In this document: positions 48,131 through 62,600 of the stretch, piece after piece | Numbering within the stretch: the first letter of the stretch is position 1 | Layout of the letters: the number at the start of each line of letters is the position of its first letter | NCBI RefSeq assembly: GCF_910592395.1 | Contig: NC_088326.1 | Location: 873,001-937,000, forward strand | Source: Lineus longissimus | Taxonomy: Eukaryota > Nemertea > Pilidiophora > Heteronemertea > Lineidae | DNA length: 64,000 bases | Reading direction: 5' to 3' | Program-made: the position numbers and the translations under genes | Notes under the pieces: model-generated | Told to the model about the DNA's origin: nothing | Database searches by the model: none | Seen by the model: only the letters and a program-made list of their open reading frames with translations

Positions 48131-51100
48131 AACTTTTCAAAGTGCTTTGGGGAGATATAGTTTATTCAAATCAGTTTCAAGATTTTGAGTCAGTGTATGG
48201 TACGTCTCTCATTCTTTTGGTACTGAAAGCGTCTCCATTTGGGAGGTTGTGCCAGGCACTGTGATGTCTCCAATACACCAATTGGGTCAAGGACGCTGGT
48301 TTCAAGACAAGATAATGAAAGACAAGCTTCGAAGCAAACCATTGATATGGACACACGTTATATGTAGACACATGAATACGTCTCATCATCACACTAGAAA
48401 GGGAGGAAACACCAGGTACAACCAGTGTCTCTAAAACTGTTGACAAGCGTCTCCAAGATTGTACAACCAGGCATTTCAAGGCGACAGAGTATTGGCTTGT
48501 CTCAAGAACAACCATGTTACAGAGACACTGCATTTGCCGATAAGGTGGCACAGAGCCTTTTTCCTTGTATATTTCACCAGAAGTGTCCTTTCTCTTCAAC
48601 TGAATTTCCAAACCCTCCATATATCTTAGACTTAGAGCCTTCTTCTGACAAGACCATCGAGGACAGACATCACGAAAGACAACAGACGCCTTTTTTCATG
48701 TTTAAAAGTAGTTTATTGTACATATTTGCAACATGCTACAGCTAGCGATAGACTGCTCAATGAACCGAGAGGTACTGATGATAAGCCAAGAGGTATCGAG
48801 GACAACAACTCTCACCAACTTAAAATCATCATGAGGTTAAGCAGATGATGTTAATTCTTTTAATTCTGTCAAATACTGAAGAATTTGATGCAACCTTTGA
48901 AGAAAAGTTCATCATATTATTGCTCTCCACAAGACGTCGGGTTAACCAAACTATAACCCAAATTGTTTGTTGGTTTCTAACGTCGTGTATGGACAAGGCT
49001 CAATCTTCGTTTACATTTCAAGTGTGCACCATGATGTACAAATTTAGGCTCTACGACTGTAACTGGATGCTGTGGTGATTGTTAAGTTGTCCCCGATCTA
49101 TCAAGGGTTAATTAAATGCACTTTATTTACATGAACATGAAAAAGCACAGAAACGATACCTACCAATCTTAATGCAATTTGGAAATTTCATATCTAATCA
49201 CTCAATTTTAGTATTGATTAAATTTGTTTGACAAAATCATTCACAAATGTACATTTTGAGGTCAGACAGTTTTATCATTCTGACTCAATGTACTTGTACA
49301 ATGTCCGATATCATAAATGTACTTTCATTGTCAAATTTTCATTCAGGATCAATTATTTCATAAATGTACATCCCAAAATCTGTTGATTACCCAGGTACAC
49401 AGGAAAGAAAATCAGTTTGGAGAAAGATGTAAAATGTATTCACTCTTTCCCATGGACACTTCTGATGAAATACAGCGAAGAAATTAAGCAGTTGTGGACC
49501 ACAGGCCCAGAAACATTGGAAAATGCATAGACGCTTAGTTTGGACGCCTTGGCAACTGAACAAATCAAGCAATGAACGATTGAACAAACAAACCAAATAT
49601 CAAGTTTTCTATCAGGGTTAGAAAGATCGTAGGCAGTACAAACTTGGCAGGATGCGATGCCCTAATTACAAAATGTATGACGACTGTCTGGGCATGGAAA
49701 TGACCACAGCCCAGGCAAGCTAATGACAAAAGACCTGGTACTTTTATGACAAGTACCCAGCCGGCAAACTTGTCCGAAATTCCAGATGAAGAAATGTTCT
49801 TTTTGAAACAAGTAAAACATTAATATTAGTAGAACTATTTACATTTTCAAATAACATGCTGGACTGAGAAGGTACTGTCAAAGCTGTGCTTAAACTTCAT
49901 CAAAATGGACCAATCCCAAATTGATGAATTTTGGTACCATCTCCAAATTGAGGTCGTGTACTCCTCAAAAGGCAAAATGCGTTAGAAAGTCTGTCAACGG
50001 AAAAAAATGATCTTGCTCTCAACAGAATTCAGGCGAATTTTGCTGCATTTCGACCATTTGCACTTGATTTAAACAAACAAAGTTACTGTTTTCAAAGATT
50101 GTTCTGCGCAAATTCCCAAAGTCTACAAACAGTTTTATGTACAAATTTTGTTGCTTATAAACTGCAATATCTAAGCCCATATATTCAATGATTAGACCAC
50201 TTCAAGTGTTATCCCTCCCTAGTATGAGGATATTGATCCCAACTCACAGCAACACTTCATAAACCGTTTTTATTTTCATGGCATCAACTTCAACATCTGT
50301 CCCCAGAACTTTCATGCAAAGGCTCTTGAACCAATCATGGCAACATCCGACTATTCTGAACAGCGTCAGAGACCAAAATTTGCCAGCGCTCCAAGTGGGA
50401 GACCTTCCTCGTAGGGAAACAAAATGGTCCTTATGGGGTCAGCCTTTGATGTTCCAACATCACATCTATTCTAAAGTTGAAATCAACAGATGCTGGCCCC
50501 ATATATTGAGCCTCTGAATAAAACTTCTGTGGAAACTTTCGCCAGCACTTAAACTTTTCTAAATATCATAAATTACGTGAGAATAAGACTCTTACTACAT
50601 TCATCTATATTCCTTAAATCTCAATCAATAACTGAATAAATCAAACCCGGGGATTCAACCACCATTGATGTTCTACAACTCATTTTCACAACAAAGTCTT
50701 TTTGGGGTATCAACAGGTAGTAGTTTTGGCAATGACCCCCTCTACACTGTAAATCAAGCATATTTGCACACCTCCAGCAAGTTATTCAAGGCAACGTGAT
50801 TTGAATTTGTCCTCTCATAATCTCCACTCAACATCTAACATCAACGCAACCGTCAAGATATTCTGCGAAATAAACAACAGGTGAAAATCCCAGGTTTGTA
50901 ATATTTTCAAATCTTTGGACAATTAAGAATTTTCTGTACAATCATATCAAAAGTGTCACTAAATACGTGAGCGCCCGCCCTACAATCGTATCGCCTCAAC
51001 CTCGTCCCTGTCCTGATTTCACGACGATAAAGTCACAGAATTGAAAATCGTGAATTATCAGCAGACATCTATAGAGACCAATCATTTCAAAGAATCTTTA

Positions 51101-51214
51101 TCGACCAATCACGTCAAAGAATCACTCCATTTAAACCAATCAGAGACAGGGCGAGTCCTTCGAACCAATATCACAATTTTCAATATTCACATATGCCATC
51201 TACAGCTCTATGAA
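48131..51214. other. Intergenic or 3' untranslated region of the CLK gene
   Basis: I see no coding exon here. On the minus strand, possible AATAAA signals (TTTATT on plus) lie near 50269, 49122 and 48712, so the CLK transcript may extend 1-2.5 kb beyond its stop at 51215. The open frame near 48177-48620 lacks motifs. Confidence 0.4.
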
Positions 51215-54200
51215 CTATCTACTTAAGCTGTGCGAGCGCTCACGATTTACGTTTTTTGACTCCTCTTCATCACATCGCTGGTGGGCTGGAAGCGCGTCGA
51301 AGAACGGATGCTTTAAGACGTCTTCGAATGTGATTCGCTGCGTTGGATCGTACTCTAACATTCGTTCGACAAGGTCAAATAGCTCGCGATGTTCCTGCGT
51401 GTCACCCAACATGTAGCGCTGGAAGAAAACGATGGACGGTGAGTCGAAGGAAGATATCGTAATGAGTAAGAGTTTGACAATGAGTTTTTTATAAAGTGCA
51501 ATTCCGCAGAAACTTAGTTCTGGCCTCCCTCGCGCTCCCTCTGTCTAATCGTCAAGGCTTATTTTCCTTAACGTTGACCAAAAGGAGTATCAATACTCCA
51601 AAAGTGTCCTCGTTGGTAGGTCTGAGCCTCCGGTCGGCCTCTCCCTCATGTGATAGCAAGTTCAACTCTCCAGCAGTGTCAGTTCCTCCAGTGCAAATAG
51701 ACATTTGTTAATGACTTGTTTTGACGAATCCAACCCTGTTTGTTTCTTTAGAACATGAAAACCAATGAACACAAGAGACAATAGGGTCTGAAATAAGCTT
51801 AAAACATGCAAGTTTGCGTTCTTTTTACAAATATTTGCAAAGCTGGAATGTCACCGGGTAGTCTGAAGTCATGCATGAAAGTCAGGACAGCACACTGAGT
51901 TCTTGGGGAGGAAAAAAACACTGTTGCATGGACTTAAGATATTCAAGTTTTGTTTCGCCTTGGTTCTTTGGAATGTGTTTTTCACTTAGCCGAGGTGGTT
52001 ATATAAACTTGGAGGGACACACACAAGCAAACATCACCACTTATTAGTGTGGGGAAAATGACGACCACACATTCACCACAATCTCAAGACGAATGCAATC
52101 AAAGACTTCAAGTGATCATGCAGTTTGGCGCGTATCTGAATAACTGGTGAAGTGCTAACAAACTAAAAACGGTTAAATAGTGAAACTTGTGGACTACAGA
52201 ACATCTCAGAATGGCAATATTCCGAGACGCCCTGTAGGTAGCAATGCTAACTTTTTAGAAAAAGAAAGGAATTGCTGATTTTGATAAGATACCCTGGCAG
52301 CAAGCAGCAGTGCCAATAGACAGCAGATGATACAGCCCTCCGTATGAATTTTGAAATTGTCGGCCAAATCCATGGCGTGTTTTGTTAAAGTGAAATTATC
52401 GAATCCAAAGGTTGCTTTTGACTTTCAAATCAACGGAACTAGAAAATGAAGTACTGTTGATTATTACTGATAACTGTCACTATTCTCCCCCAGCAACCGT
52501 TGGATTCTCCCGTCCCTGCCCCTAGAGATTGCACCATGCCAATCCAGTCACTTACCCGCAGAGACTTGCAATTATCCCGTACATATCTCCCAGCCGAAGA
52601 ATTATCATCCCAGTCTAATCGGCCGTGATAAAAATACTTTGTTTTTCTTTAAAGTAAACAGAAAAAATGCAAACTCGGTCAGTCAATGCAAGTGTTTTCA
52701 GAACGATTCATGCTTTGCTCCGTTCTCTGTTAGATGGCGCCACCTGATTACACTCCATCAAAGCCATTCAACTTCAGTCTCTAAACATAAATATAGCTTC
52801 AAAATAATCTTCCAATTTTATCATTTTTCTCAAGAATTGTATTGAAACATGGTGTGAATACCATGAATTTTCATTTCTTTCCAATTTTGAAAGTTGGCCG
52901 AGATTGATCTGATGAACTGGCAACGTACGAACGACAAACTACCATTCTGACAGCAAAGTAACAGCGTCATGACGGAGCATAAAGAGTAGGCGTCTACAAC
53001 ATGAGAACGGTAGCACACTAACTACTTGTAAACTCATGGCTGAAACAAAGGGGGCACTGTATACAGGTTAGTCTGGCGTTCAACTCTGGAGGTCAAGGTT
53101 AAAGCGGAGGCGGTAGATGCATAGGGAAAACCTCAAGATGAGAAGATGGAGACAGATTGAAGAAACTGAAAATTTTTATCTTTGAAATTAATTTTCAAGC
53201 TTTTTTCAAACTTCCCGAAAATTTTTTTTCACAAATGAAATCTTTCAGCCAAACAACCAAAACGCATCAAATATTCAAATTGGTTCTCGTTAAAGTACTA
53301 GAATTTTGATCATATTTATTAATGATGTCACTGTGAGGGTTGAGAGTGCCCTAAAGTTTCAAAGTTGTACAAAAAGTGATTCAGCTTACAGTTGGAGAGA
53401 TGTGGTGGGGATGGTGACTCTTCCAAAATGCACAAGTAAAATTCAGACGAACCTATGAAAGCCATAAACAATGATAGAAATATGCAGGAAAGAAAACGCA
53501 AAAACAAAAGGACAACAACGAAAATTCTAGAATACACATCTTGAGATTTTCCCAGCATTCCAAGCAAGTAGCCAATGTTGTGATGAACTATTTATAACGC
53601 GACAACATGCGTTCCTTTCAGTCGGCTTGAGAAGTGAATGTGCACAGCGCTGCAGACATTTACTTCTGAAGTCGGCCACAGGCGCGCTACTTACATGTAG
53701 GGGCCGACAATTTTCCCGCACATACCGACCTGCCGGACTGTTGTAGTCCCAGTCAAGGCGCCCGTGCCAGAAATAACCGTTTCTTAGAAAAGAAAGCACA
53801 TAAGATGATGACTTTTTGAACTGATAGCAGGCGAGATCTGGTTGAGGGCGGTCGGGGAAGGGCCACACATGATTTTTTGCTCCACATGCATCAATTTATC
53901 AGTATCAGTAACGGATGATCAACGAATGCATGTCAAGAACTGCAGCCGAGACTATCATCACAATTTCATTTGGGAATAGGGATGTTCGCCATCAAAATTG
54001 TTATTCAAAAGTGGTTCCTCCGATGGAAATGACTGTGTCCACGTCATACTTCAGACATGTTGCCTTTTTGGATCTGAAATTCAACGATTAGGTAAAACCT
54101 GAAAAAACTGTAAAAGAGCAATGAAATTCTGCCTGTATTCATGGAAAAGATCAGGTAGTAATGGAATGGTGTAACGGGAAACCCCCTCGTGTGGGGGCTG

Positions 54201-57200
54201 AGGAACACATCACAAACATGTTGTCTGGCAGTGGGTAGACAATTCTCCGTCTTGGGGCCAGTAGATAATTTCTTGTTCATTTTACAGATCTGTTACTATT
54301 TCAGCAAGAATACTGTGTCAGTGTGTTTTTAGGACATACGCATATTAGGTAGAAGAGGCCTTTCCTACACTTACACTACAGGTACCCCTAAACCGGTCAA
54401 CACAGTTTATTTTGCTGTTTCGGCCCCCCCCCCCCCCCCCCCAACTCCCAACCTCGTAATGTAACACTTCCTCCAAACCAGTTCCGTCAAAACAAACCAT
54501 AAACCATGAAATGCCGACATCTGGCCTTGCCAGGTAAAAGATGGAAGGGTATATTTAGATTTCGAGCAGGTGTGGGGGAGAGATAGAGGAGAAGGGGCTC
54601 ATGAGGGGAGACCACCCCAGAAAGTTGTTCTGCGTTCCTGAATCAAATAGTGTCCTTCAAACAGAAAGGAGGTTCACGACGGGGAAACTGTGGACATTTT
54701 GGCGAATTTTTATGCTTTTTTGACTATTACTCAAAAACCACCTGCTAACTTTGGACATAATGGGTAAATGGTTATTAACTCATTTTAGTTCTTTGTTTAT
54801 TGTTACAGAAACCTACGGGAAAGTTCACCTGAGGATTATTCTACAGCTTCCAATTCTTGAGCTGAAAACCAAGAATCAAATTGGAAACTCCCCAGCATTG
54901 CGAAAACTGTAATGTTTTTTGCACGTGATCTGTTCAAAACACTCAAGGAATGACGTCACAGTAATGATCTGCGTCTATTCCTACTTCATATCTTTGGACG
55001 GGTAGTTGTAAAACAAGAAACACAGAAACGAAACAGAAACACAGAAACACAGAAACGAAACGCAGAAACCAGTCTTGTGGCGAATTCTGGTCTGCAGACT
55101 CCATCTTGTTGCCATGGTTGTGGCCGCGAACGCGGGTGTAACTAAAACTGGTATTCAGTCGGAATGGAAGGAGGAATGCTCATTTCCCAATACCCCTTTT
55201 AGCCTCATCAACGTGTGCGCAGATTGGCAGCATCCGGCCTTGATCGTGCCAATACACTACATGTATGTACTACACGGCGTAAATAGAAAATAGTCCTTCG
55301 AATAGCGAGTCCTGTTCTTTTGTACATTCCATGGCCTGTGCACGACACTAGGCTGAACTTCCCTACTGCAACCTCATTAACATAAACAGATATTTAAAGG
55401 GACTATTTAAAGGCAGCAGCTGGGCAGGCAAGATTGAGTTACTCCAAGTCCAAGTCTAGTGCCCGCCCCCCCCCCCCCACACTTTACTCTATTCTAGTCG
55501 CCAAAATTGGTCTCTCACGTCTCACATAACGTCGAAATGATTCACCCATGTACTGGTACCGTACCTTGCATTTAGTGCTGCATCAGACGGGATTTGTAGG
55601 ATGATCCTGGTACTTCATGTAAATTGAACACTACAAGGCAAGATGTTGCACTGCACCTTCATTTAAAATAACATGCTGTAGGAATCGAATCGAACCTACC
55701 AAAGTACTACACCACCACCTCAAAAGACTTCACCCATATCGTGCCGCCCCCCCCCCCCCCCAAGTTGCTCCATGTATCCCCTCAACAACTCTATTGCATT
55801 CCGGCTGGCCGCAACCCACCAACCTCAGATTTTACTTTTAAACGACAATAACAACGGATTGGGCAAGGAAAGTATCGGTGTGCCGCTTGATTCCAACTTT
55901 TATGAAAACCCGTTTGATTTTCGTTTCTGCGTTTCGTTTCTGCGTTTCTGTGTTTCTGTTTCGTTTCTGTGTTTCTTGTTTTACAACTACCCTCTTTGGA
56001 CGGCTTCCAGCTCAGAAATATCAGAGGTTAGAACACGGTGAATGTGATGTGAGCTGCAGACCTGGTATGGGCTCCAGAGTGCACAAGACCCAGGCAAAGT
56101 TGCGTGAAATAAGGTAGCAGGCCTTTGCAACTGTGAAGGCAATTAGTTGAGCTTGTACTACAATACACAAGGCCAACGCTATGTTGTCTGTAGGAGGTAT
56201 AAAATGTTGTTTGCTATTGTTAATGTTCTCGGGAATTCGGCCTTGTTGTGGTGAGGTTGCCCGGGTACAGAGAGGCCAGGTATTTCAAGGGTATGAATTG
56301 AGAGTCCCTTTTGAGAAGCATGATCAATGAGCATGTAAATTCCAACCAGCCAAATCCCCGACCCTTGTCCTTAGATCATGAAATTACACCCTGAATATCA
56401 TATAAACTTGAAAGGAAACACCACGCTACCAGGTAGGTGTTTGTAGTTATTTCTTTCAAATGCAAAGCTGAAATTAAAGAAGCATTAAAAACAAACCAGG
56501 CCTCAACACACATTACTGGTACTTGAGGAAGGCTTAAGTTGTAATACTACAGAAAGGTAATTAGGTGTATTCAATCTTCCCCAATGTTAATGTAGTGTGT
56601 CAATGAACATGAAATGGCCAGGGCCATTGTGCTCACCTCATGTGGAGGAAAGATGGATAAAGAGCATGGTATTGTGTCATGTAGTGTTAGGTTTGATGTA
56701 GGTCCAAGCAAATACAATTTCCCCAAAATGGCCAATTTACAGTACATTCGACCTCTGTGACCTTGAAAAGTAGGTCAAATCAAAGAAGACCCGGGTGACA
56801 CATTGAATTAGGTATAGGCAAGCAAATTTTCAAATTGAATAAAAACACATGATTTTGGTATCAAATATTTTCTTTTGCCAAGATAAAAACACCCTGAAAA
56901 TTTCAACTGATTATCTCAAGTAGTTTCTGAAATATGGCCGGTTACAGGATTTTGGGTACCCCCCCTCCTCGGAAACAGCAAAAAAGTGGTTTTTGACCCC
57001 CCATATATCAAAAACTAAGCTTTCTACACCACTGAATCTTCTTTAACATGGCGTACCTACTGCCTAGTATGGATAAATGCAAGGAAACGCCTGTGACTTC
57101 ACTAATTTTGAAATTATTGACCTTTTTAGAACGCAATTTACTTAGCCTCGGCCATTGCTGCCGAAGACCAACTTTGCTCTGGAGCCATTTAGAACCCCCC

Positions 57201-59639
57201 ATAGAATAACTTCTAGGTGTGTTACAGGCTTTTCCTTCCATATATCAACTGACATTGGCCCCCACAGTAGCCCCATTTTTTTTGACAGCCTAGAAAAGGC
57301 CCTAAAGAAAGATATTGGACCCAAAAATGGTCCCGAGCCACTATTTTGCACCGCGGGAGCAAAACGCCGAAAAATGACAAAAAATGAAAATTTTTAATTT
57401 TCATTCAAATAGGCTGAAAATTTCTATCTTAAGGTAAAATGGGCTGCTGAATCCACTGGAGTAGTCCATTTTGCCCTATCTAGACTAGGAAAGGAGTTAT
57501 TAACAATTTCATCTTCAAAATATCACTTTTGGGGTGCACGCCCCCCCCCCCAAATAACACTTTAGCCCATGACCACAGACATCAAATTTAGCAGAGGTAT
57601 TGCTAAACCAAATACAGTAGAAGAAATCTTCGGCGGCACCCAGGTAATTAAGGAGAAAAAATACGGCTCCAGAAGTCTACTAGTACTAGGTAGGGGTCTG
57701 GACAAGTGCGTTGTAATGTAATGGCCAAAACATTGGTAACAATAGGCCATCACTTTGTGTATATGAGAACTGAAATAAATTATTTCAAAATCCATGCTGT
57801 CTTTATTGTATTCAATTAAGAAATCCATCTCAGAAACACTACTAAAATCACTTCAAAGCATGAAAAGAAATCCATCAACAAAGCCACGTGCTAATGTTTA
57901 CATGTCTGTGAGCCTTTCCACCTATCAGGCAAGTTTATTTCGTCACGTGACCAAACTCAAAACGTAACCAGAGAAGTATGTCACCGGTCGCAAACGAACA
58001 CTGCTGTTTAAAGAGGTTGTCTAAAGTCATCCTAGCGATATATAACTCAGAATCCTTGCTGTGTTGAATACTTATTCATATATCTAGCAGACTATGTTTC
58101 CAGAATGCTTGAATTTGGCCGTGAAAAAATTGAAACCAGCGATCATTAGCGATCTCCCGGTTCACTCGACGCCATTTTGACCACAGTCTCGCAGTGTACC
58201 CCAGTTTCAATGGTCCGGCGCTACCTTGGAATCAAAGGCGCCGGGAATAACTGAATAAATACCAAATCTAGGGATCATAATGAACATTTTGATACCTAGT
58301 TCTCCTTTATTATTTTAATGGGGTCTATGCTTATTTTGCTGTTGAATTTCGAGTTTTTATAAAATATTTAATTTTTCAACTTTCTTCATATCCAACCCCC
58401 GGACAATGTGGTATGTGGTGAAAGCTCGTCGGACATGCTAGAATATGGTAGCCAATACATTTTATATAGAGATATTCCAAGCCAGCGCTTTACAAAATTT
58501 TAGAATCAGTGCCAAACCGGCGTCAAATCTGATGCGGATTTAGGCCTGCACAAGGCCTATCCGGCTGAAACGGGTCATTTTCAAATGGCTTTTTTTGCTG
58601 TTTCACATGGAATAAATATATAAATGGGGTATCAATGAACAAGAGAAAGAAAAGACGATTGCACAGGTATGATTTATTCCACAATTGAGAAAATATTTAT
58701 TCAGTGACGATCATGGAAAGATGACCATTGTTTCTACTAATTAGTGCAGATTCACACTTTCCTCAGCTTTGTCTTGGCAGCTGCCTATACCTAATTGAAT
58801 GGTTGTTAGAATTAGATGTACCTATGATATAAAATTGGTGCCAATCGGGCAAGTCATTACTAGGAATAATGGCATTTTGAAGAATTTAGGATTTGGCCCC
58901 CTCCCTGGAGGCCAAACGGCAAATCAGATCGCACCAAACTTCGGTACCTGGGATCACCTGACCAAGGGGTACATGTGTACTTAATTTGTGATCAATAGTC
59001 ATTGCAGTTAAGAAACGTGCCATAGTTACGGCCTGACGGCAAATTTACGCAATTTGACCTCTGTGACCTTGACAAGAAGGTCAAATTAAAAACCTGTGTG
59101 GCATATACTGTATGGTGGTTAGATGTACCCATGATATCAAATTGGTGGCAATCGGGCAAGAAGTTAAGGAATAATCACATTTTTAAGGTTTTTGGATTTT
59201 GCCCCCTGGTGGTCAAGTGGTGAATCATATTGGACCAAACTTCGGTCCCTGAGATCACCTGACTAAGGGGTAAATGTGTACTAAATTTGGTATCAATAGT
59301 CATTGCAGTTTAGAAACGTGCCATCATTACATCCTAACGGCCAATTTACACCATTTGACCTCTGTGACCTTGAAAAGGAGGTCAAATCAAAAACCCGGAG
59401 AATATATGATGCACCTTTGCTAGAAGTACCTACCATATTTTTTTCAAAATTTCCCGACTACTATTAAGGGAGATATTGCATATTTTCACTTTTAACGTTT
59501 GGCCCCCTGGTGGCCAAACCATTAAACGAATCGGACTGAAACTTGGTCTCCAAGGTGTCATTACATAAGGGTACATGTGTACCAAGTTTCAACTCAATAG
59601 CTCTAACAGTTACGAAACGTGCCCTGCTAACGGACGACG

Positions 59640-59695
<56 letters not shown>

Positions 59696-62600
59696 ACGAC
59701 GGACGCCACGGTATGGGATAAGCTCACCTCTGCTAAGAGGTGAGCTAAAAACCAGCATGTGAGCTGACAATGTTTATTAGGGATTGGTGTATGAACGGGA
59801 GACAAACAAAGTGATCCTCACCTAGATTTTTTCGTCATTCTGTACGGAAGAGATCCAAGAATTCGCTCCATCATGGCTAAGTGTTCTTTATTGTCATGCG
59901 TCTGAAATGGCGCAAAGGAAACTATTTTTATCAAAGGAACTGTTTGATTAAGAGAATAAGAGGAGCGTGGTGGAACAGTGGAAGAATATCCGACTTGTGA
60001 TTGAGATGGTCGTGGGTTCAAGACCCAGTGTGTACCACTCATTTTGTTCAATGTTGCAATTTCTGCACGAAATCACGAAAACTCAGAGTGCCATTTTCTT
60101 GTGAAATAGACCAGTTTATCAACAAGGAGAGTCGAATGATAAACATATCGACCGGTTACAAATATCCAACCGCCAGACAGCAAGTGGTTCTGCCAGTTCC
60201 TGATAGTATCCTACCTGGAAGAGTGTGTAGCCTGTATATAACTCAAACATTATACACCCAACGCTCCAAACATCACAAGGTTGCGACCAGCCAAGTTCTG
60301 AAAAGTAAGACAAAAATCAAGTCAAAATGAGCAAATAACATCTCTGAATTTAGCCCACTTATACAGCACAGACAAGGGTTGTCCAGAGTATGTGATTTAA
60401 GAAAGGTCCACTGAGACATGACCTGGCATTAGTTCCCTAGGAGCGACTGAATGGGTACTGCCTCGTGCAGGCAGCCTTCTTCATCACTACAGCTGGGCTC
60501 AAGATCTGACGACAGTCACACCAACAAGAAAACTGAACAGAAAAGAAGACTTTGTTGATCACTGAGTAAGTATACCTACCTAAGATGACCTCTGGAGCTC
60601 TGTAATGCCGCGTTGACACGATTGTACTATGGTGTTCATGGTCGAATGTGGCCGAACCGAAATCAATCAGCCGGATACTCGTATCTCTCACTCGCAGGTC
60701 ATCTTTCTTCTGAAAGTGCAAGAGACATGTTTAATCAATCAATCAATCATCAATCAATCAGATTATCACAAATATGGCACATCTTTCTGCCGAGCTGAGC
60801 TCTGGAGCAAATGTATCCAGACCACCATTAACCTCTCTCACTCACTTATCTCTGCAACTCAACATTTCAACAGCAGCCAAAATTGGACCAGCACTATACG
60901 CTTACCTTTTTTGCATTATACGTGGCGTCTGCATCTGACTTTACGAAGAGAATATTCTCAGGTTTCAGATCTGTATGAGTGAGGTGCATTTCATGTAAAA
61001 CTGAAACAGAGAAGAAAATATGATCATGAAGTTTTTTATGAAACGGAACAAAACTGAACATTGCCATTATATTAGTTAGATACTGGTTCAGTCTTTGATA
61101 GTGTCACTTCCCTGATCTGATCCCATGGACTTGGGAATTGAAAGTAAAGTTTCTTGGTCGAGGTCACAAGTCTAGTCTCCGTACATACTTACATTTCACA
61201 GCATAACACATTTGATATGACATGTGTCTGACTTGATGCATGGGGTATGGCTGGTATCCGTTGTCTTTCTGCGCGGAGGGAGAGAAACAAATGTATTAAC
61301 TGAAGAATACATTGAGTATTTCATGGACGTGAAAATCAAACTCTTAGACGATCGAAACAAACGTGAGTACAACCAAGCTTGCATGTGTTGTGCCTTCTGC
61401 TGCTTCCGTCAGACCATAGCACCACCTAACATGACCAATATCTGTCCATACTTACGAGGAAGTCAAACACGCTAAGTCCTAGCATATCAAATGCTAAGCA
61501 CATGTGTCCGTGATAGTCGAACCAGTCCAACATCCGCACACACAGGCTGAAATGGAGAGAACAGTATGTTATGATAAGTCATACTCATTATGGGAACGAT
61601 GCGAACTTACATAAAGGGGTCGCAACCCCATCTCATGAAACGTTGGTTTGAATTTGTCCTGGAGATTGGAACCTGAGTAACGGAGATATGGAGGGGACAA
61701 CGGCGGTTGGCTGGCTCGACTGAAAGATTGGGTCTGTTTGCCATAAGCCAGTTACGCTTTGCTGACCCCCCTCCCTGTCACACACTCGGTGCAAGGATGC
61801 TTAACACATGTCATCGGGAGTGACAATGATGACGAAACTCCTAAAATCGCTGCCCAAACTACTGCATTCACTTACTGTTTTCCCTCTGGGTCTCTTTCCA
61901 TAAGTTTCTCTAGCACATTTATTTCGAGTTTGGCAGCTTCCCGGTATTTTTCCACATTTTTGATGATCTTCAGTGCTAGCTGTTGACCATTTCTGAAAAT
62001 ACACAAAATCAGAACAATATTATTGGGATACTTCTCAAATTGTCAGCCCCAAACATGTCCTCATTAGGTCTGCTGTTGTTGGAAGGCACTTATGTTCTAC
62101 AGCTTGTTTCGAACTCAACACTAACATCATCCTTGGTTTGGCCTCACCTCAAGATGAACACATGTTTGAAACATTCATGAAGTAGAAAACAGGTAAATAT
62201 GTCGAACTTCGTCCATTTCAACCTGAACTGACAACATTATCTACACACTTCACAGACAAATATCTACGCAAAGGATACAGATATTTGGGTGAACTCTGTT
62301 TGAAATGGGATCCTGAGCTCACCAGGATAGAAATGAGTTCACAAGTAGTGGTAGTGATGACCTCATACGATTTCTTACATTTCAATATCAAAGGAGGGTA
62401 TTGCGTGATATGACACAGTTCTAACAGCTATGACCAGTGGGAGACCAACTCCTCCATGAAATTTATCACAGCAATAATCATATTAATAACTATGGATGGA
62501 TTATTTATATTCTGTAGTTAATGGCTAGATCCGGCAAGGATTTATTCCACATCTCTTGAGCTTATTGATAAAGTGACTTTATTCTATTCTAAGTAGATGT

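Noticed and set aside
48177-48620. 147-codon minus-strand frame
   Set aside because: No recognisable family motif, no exon borders, and it lies in repeat-rich DNA beyond the CLK 3' end.
59464-59805. Frame encoding a long poly-Arg tract
   Set aside because: It is merely the translation of the (GAC)n microsatellite within an interspersed repeat.
59963-60050. Possible tRNA gene
   Set aside because: A and B boxes are present, but acceptor and anticodon stems do not pair properly; best read as a SINE head.
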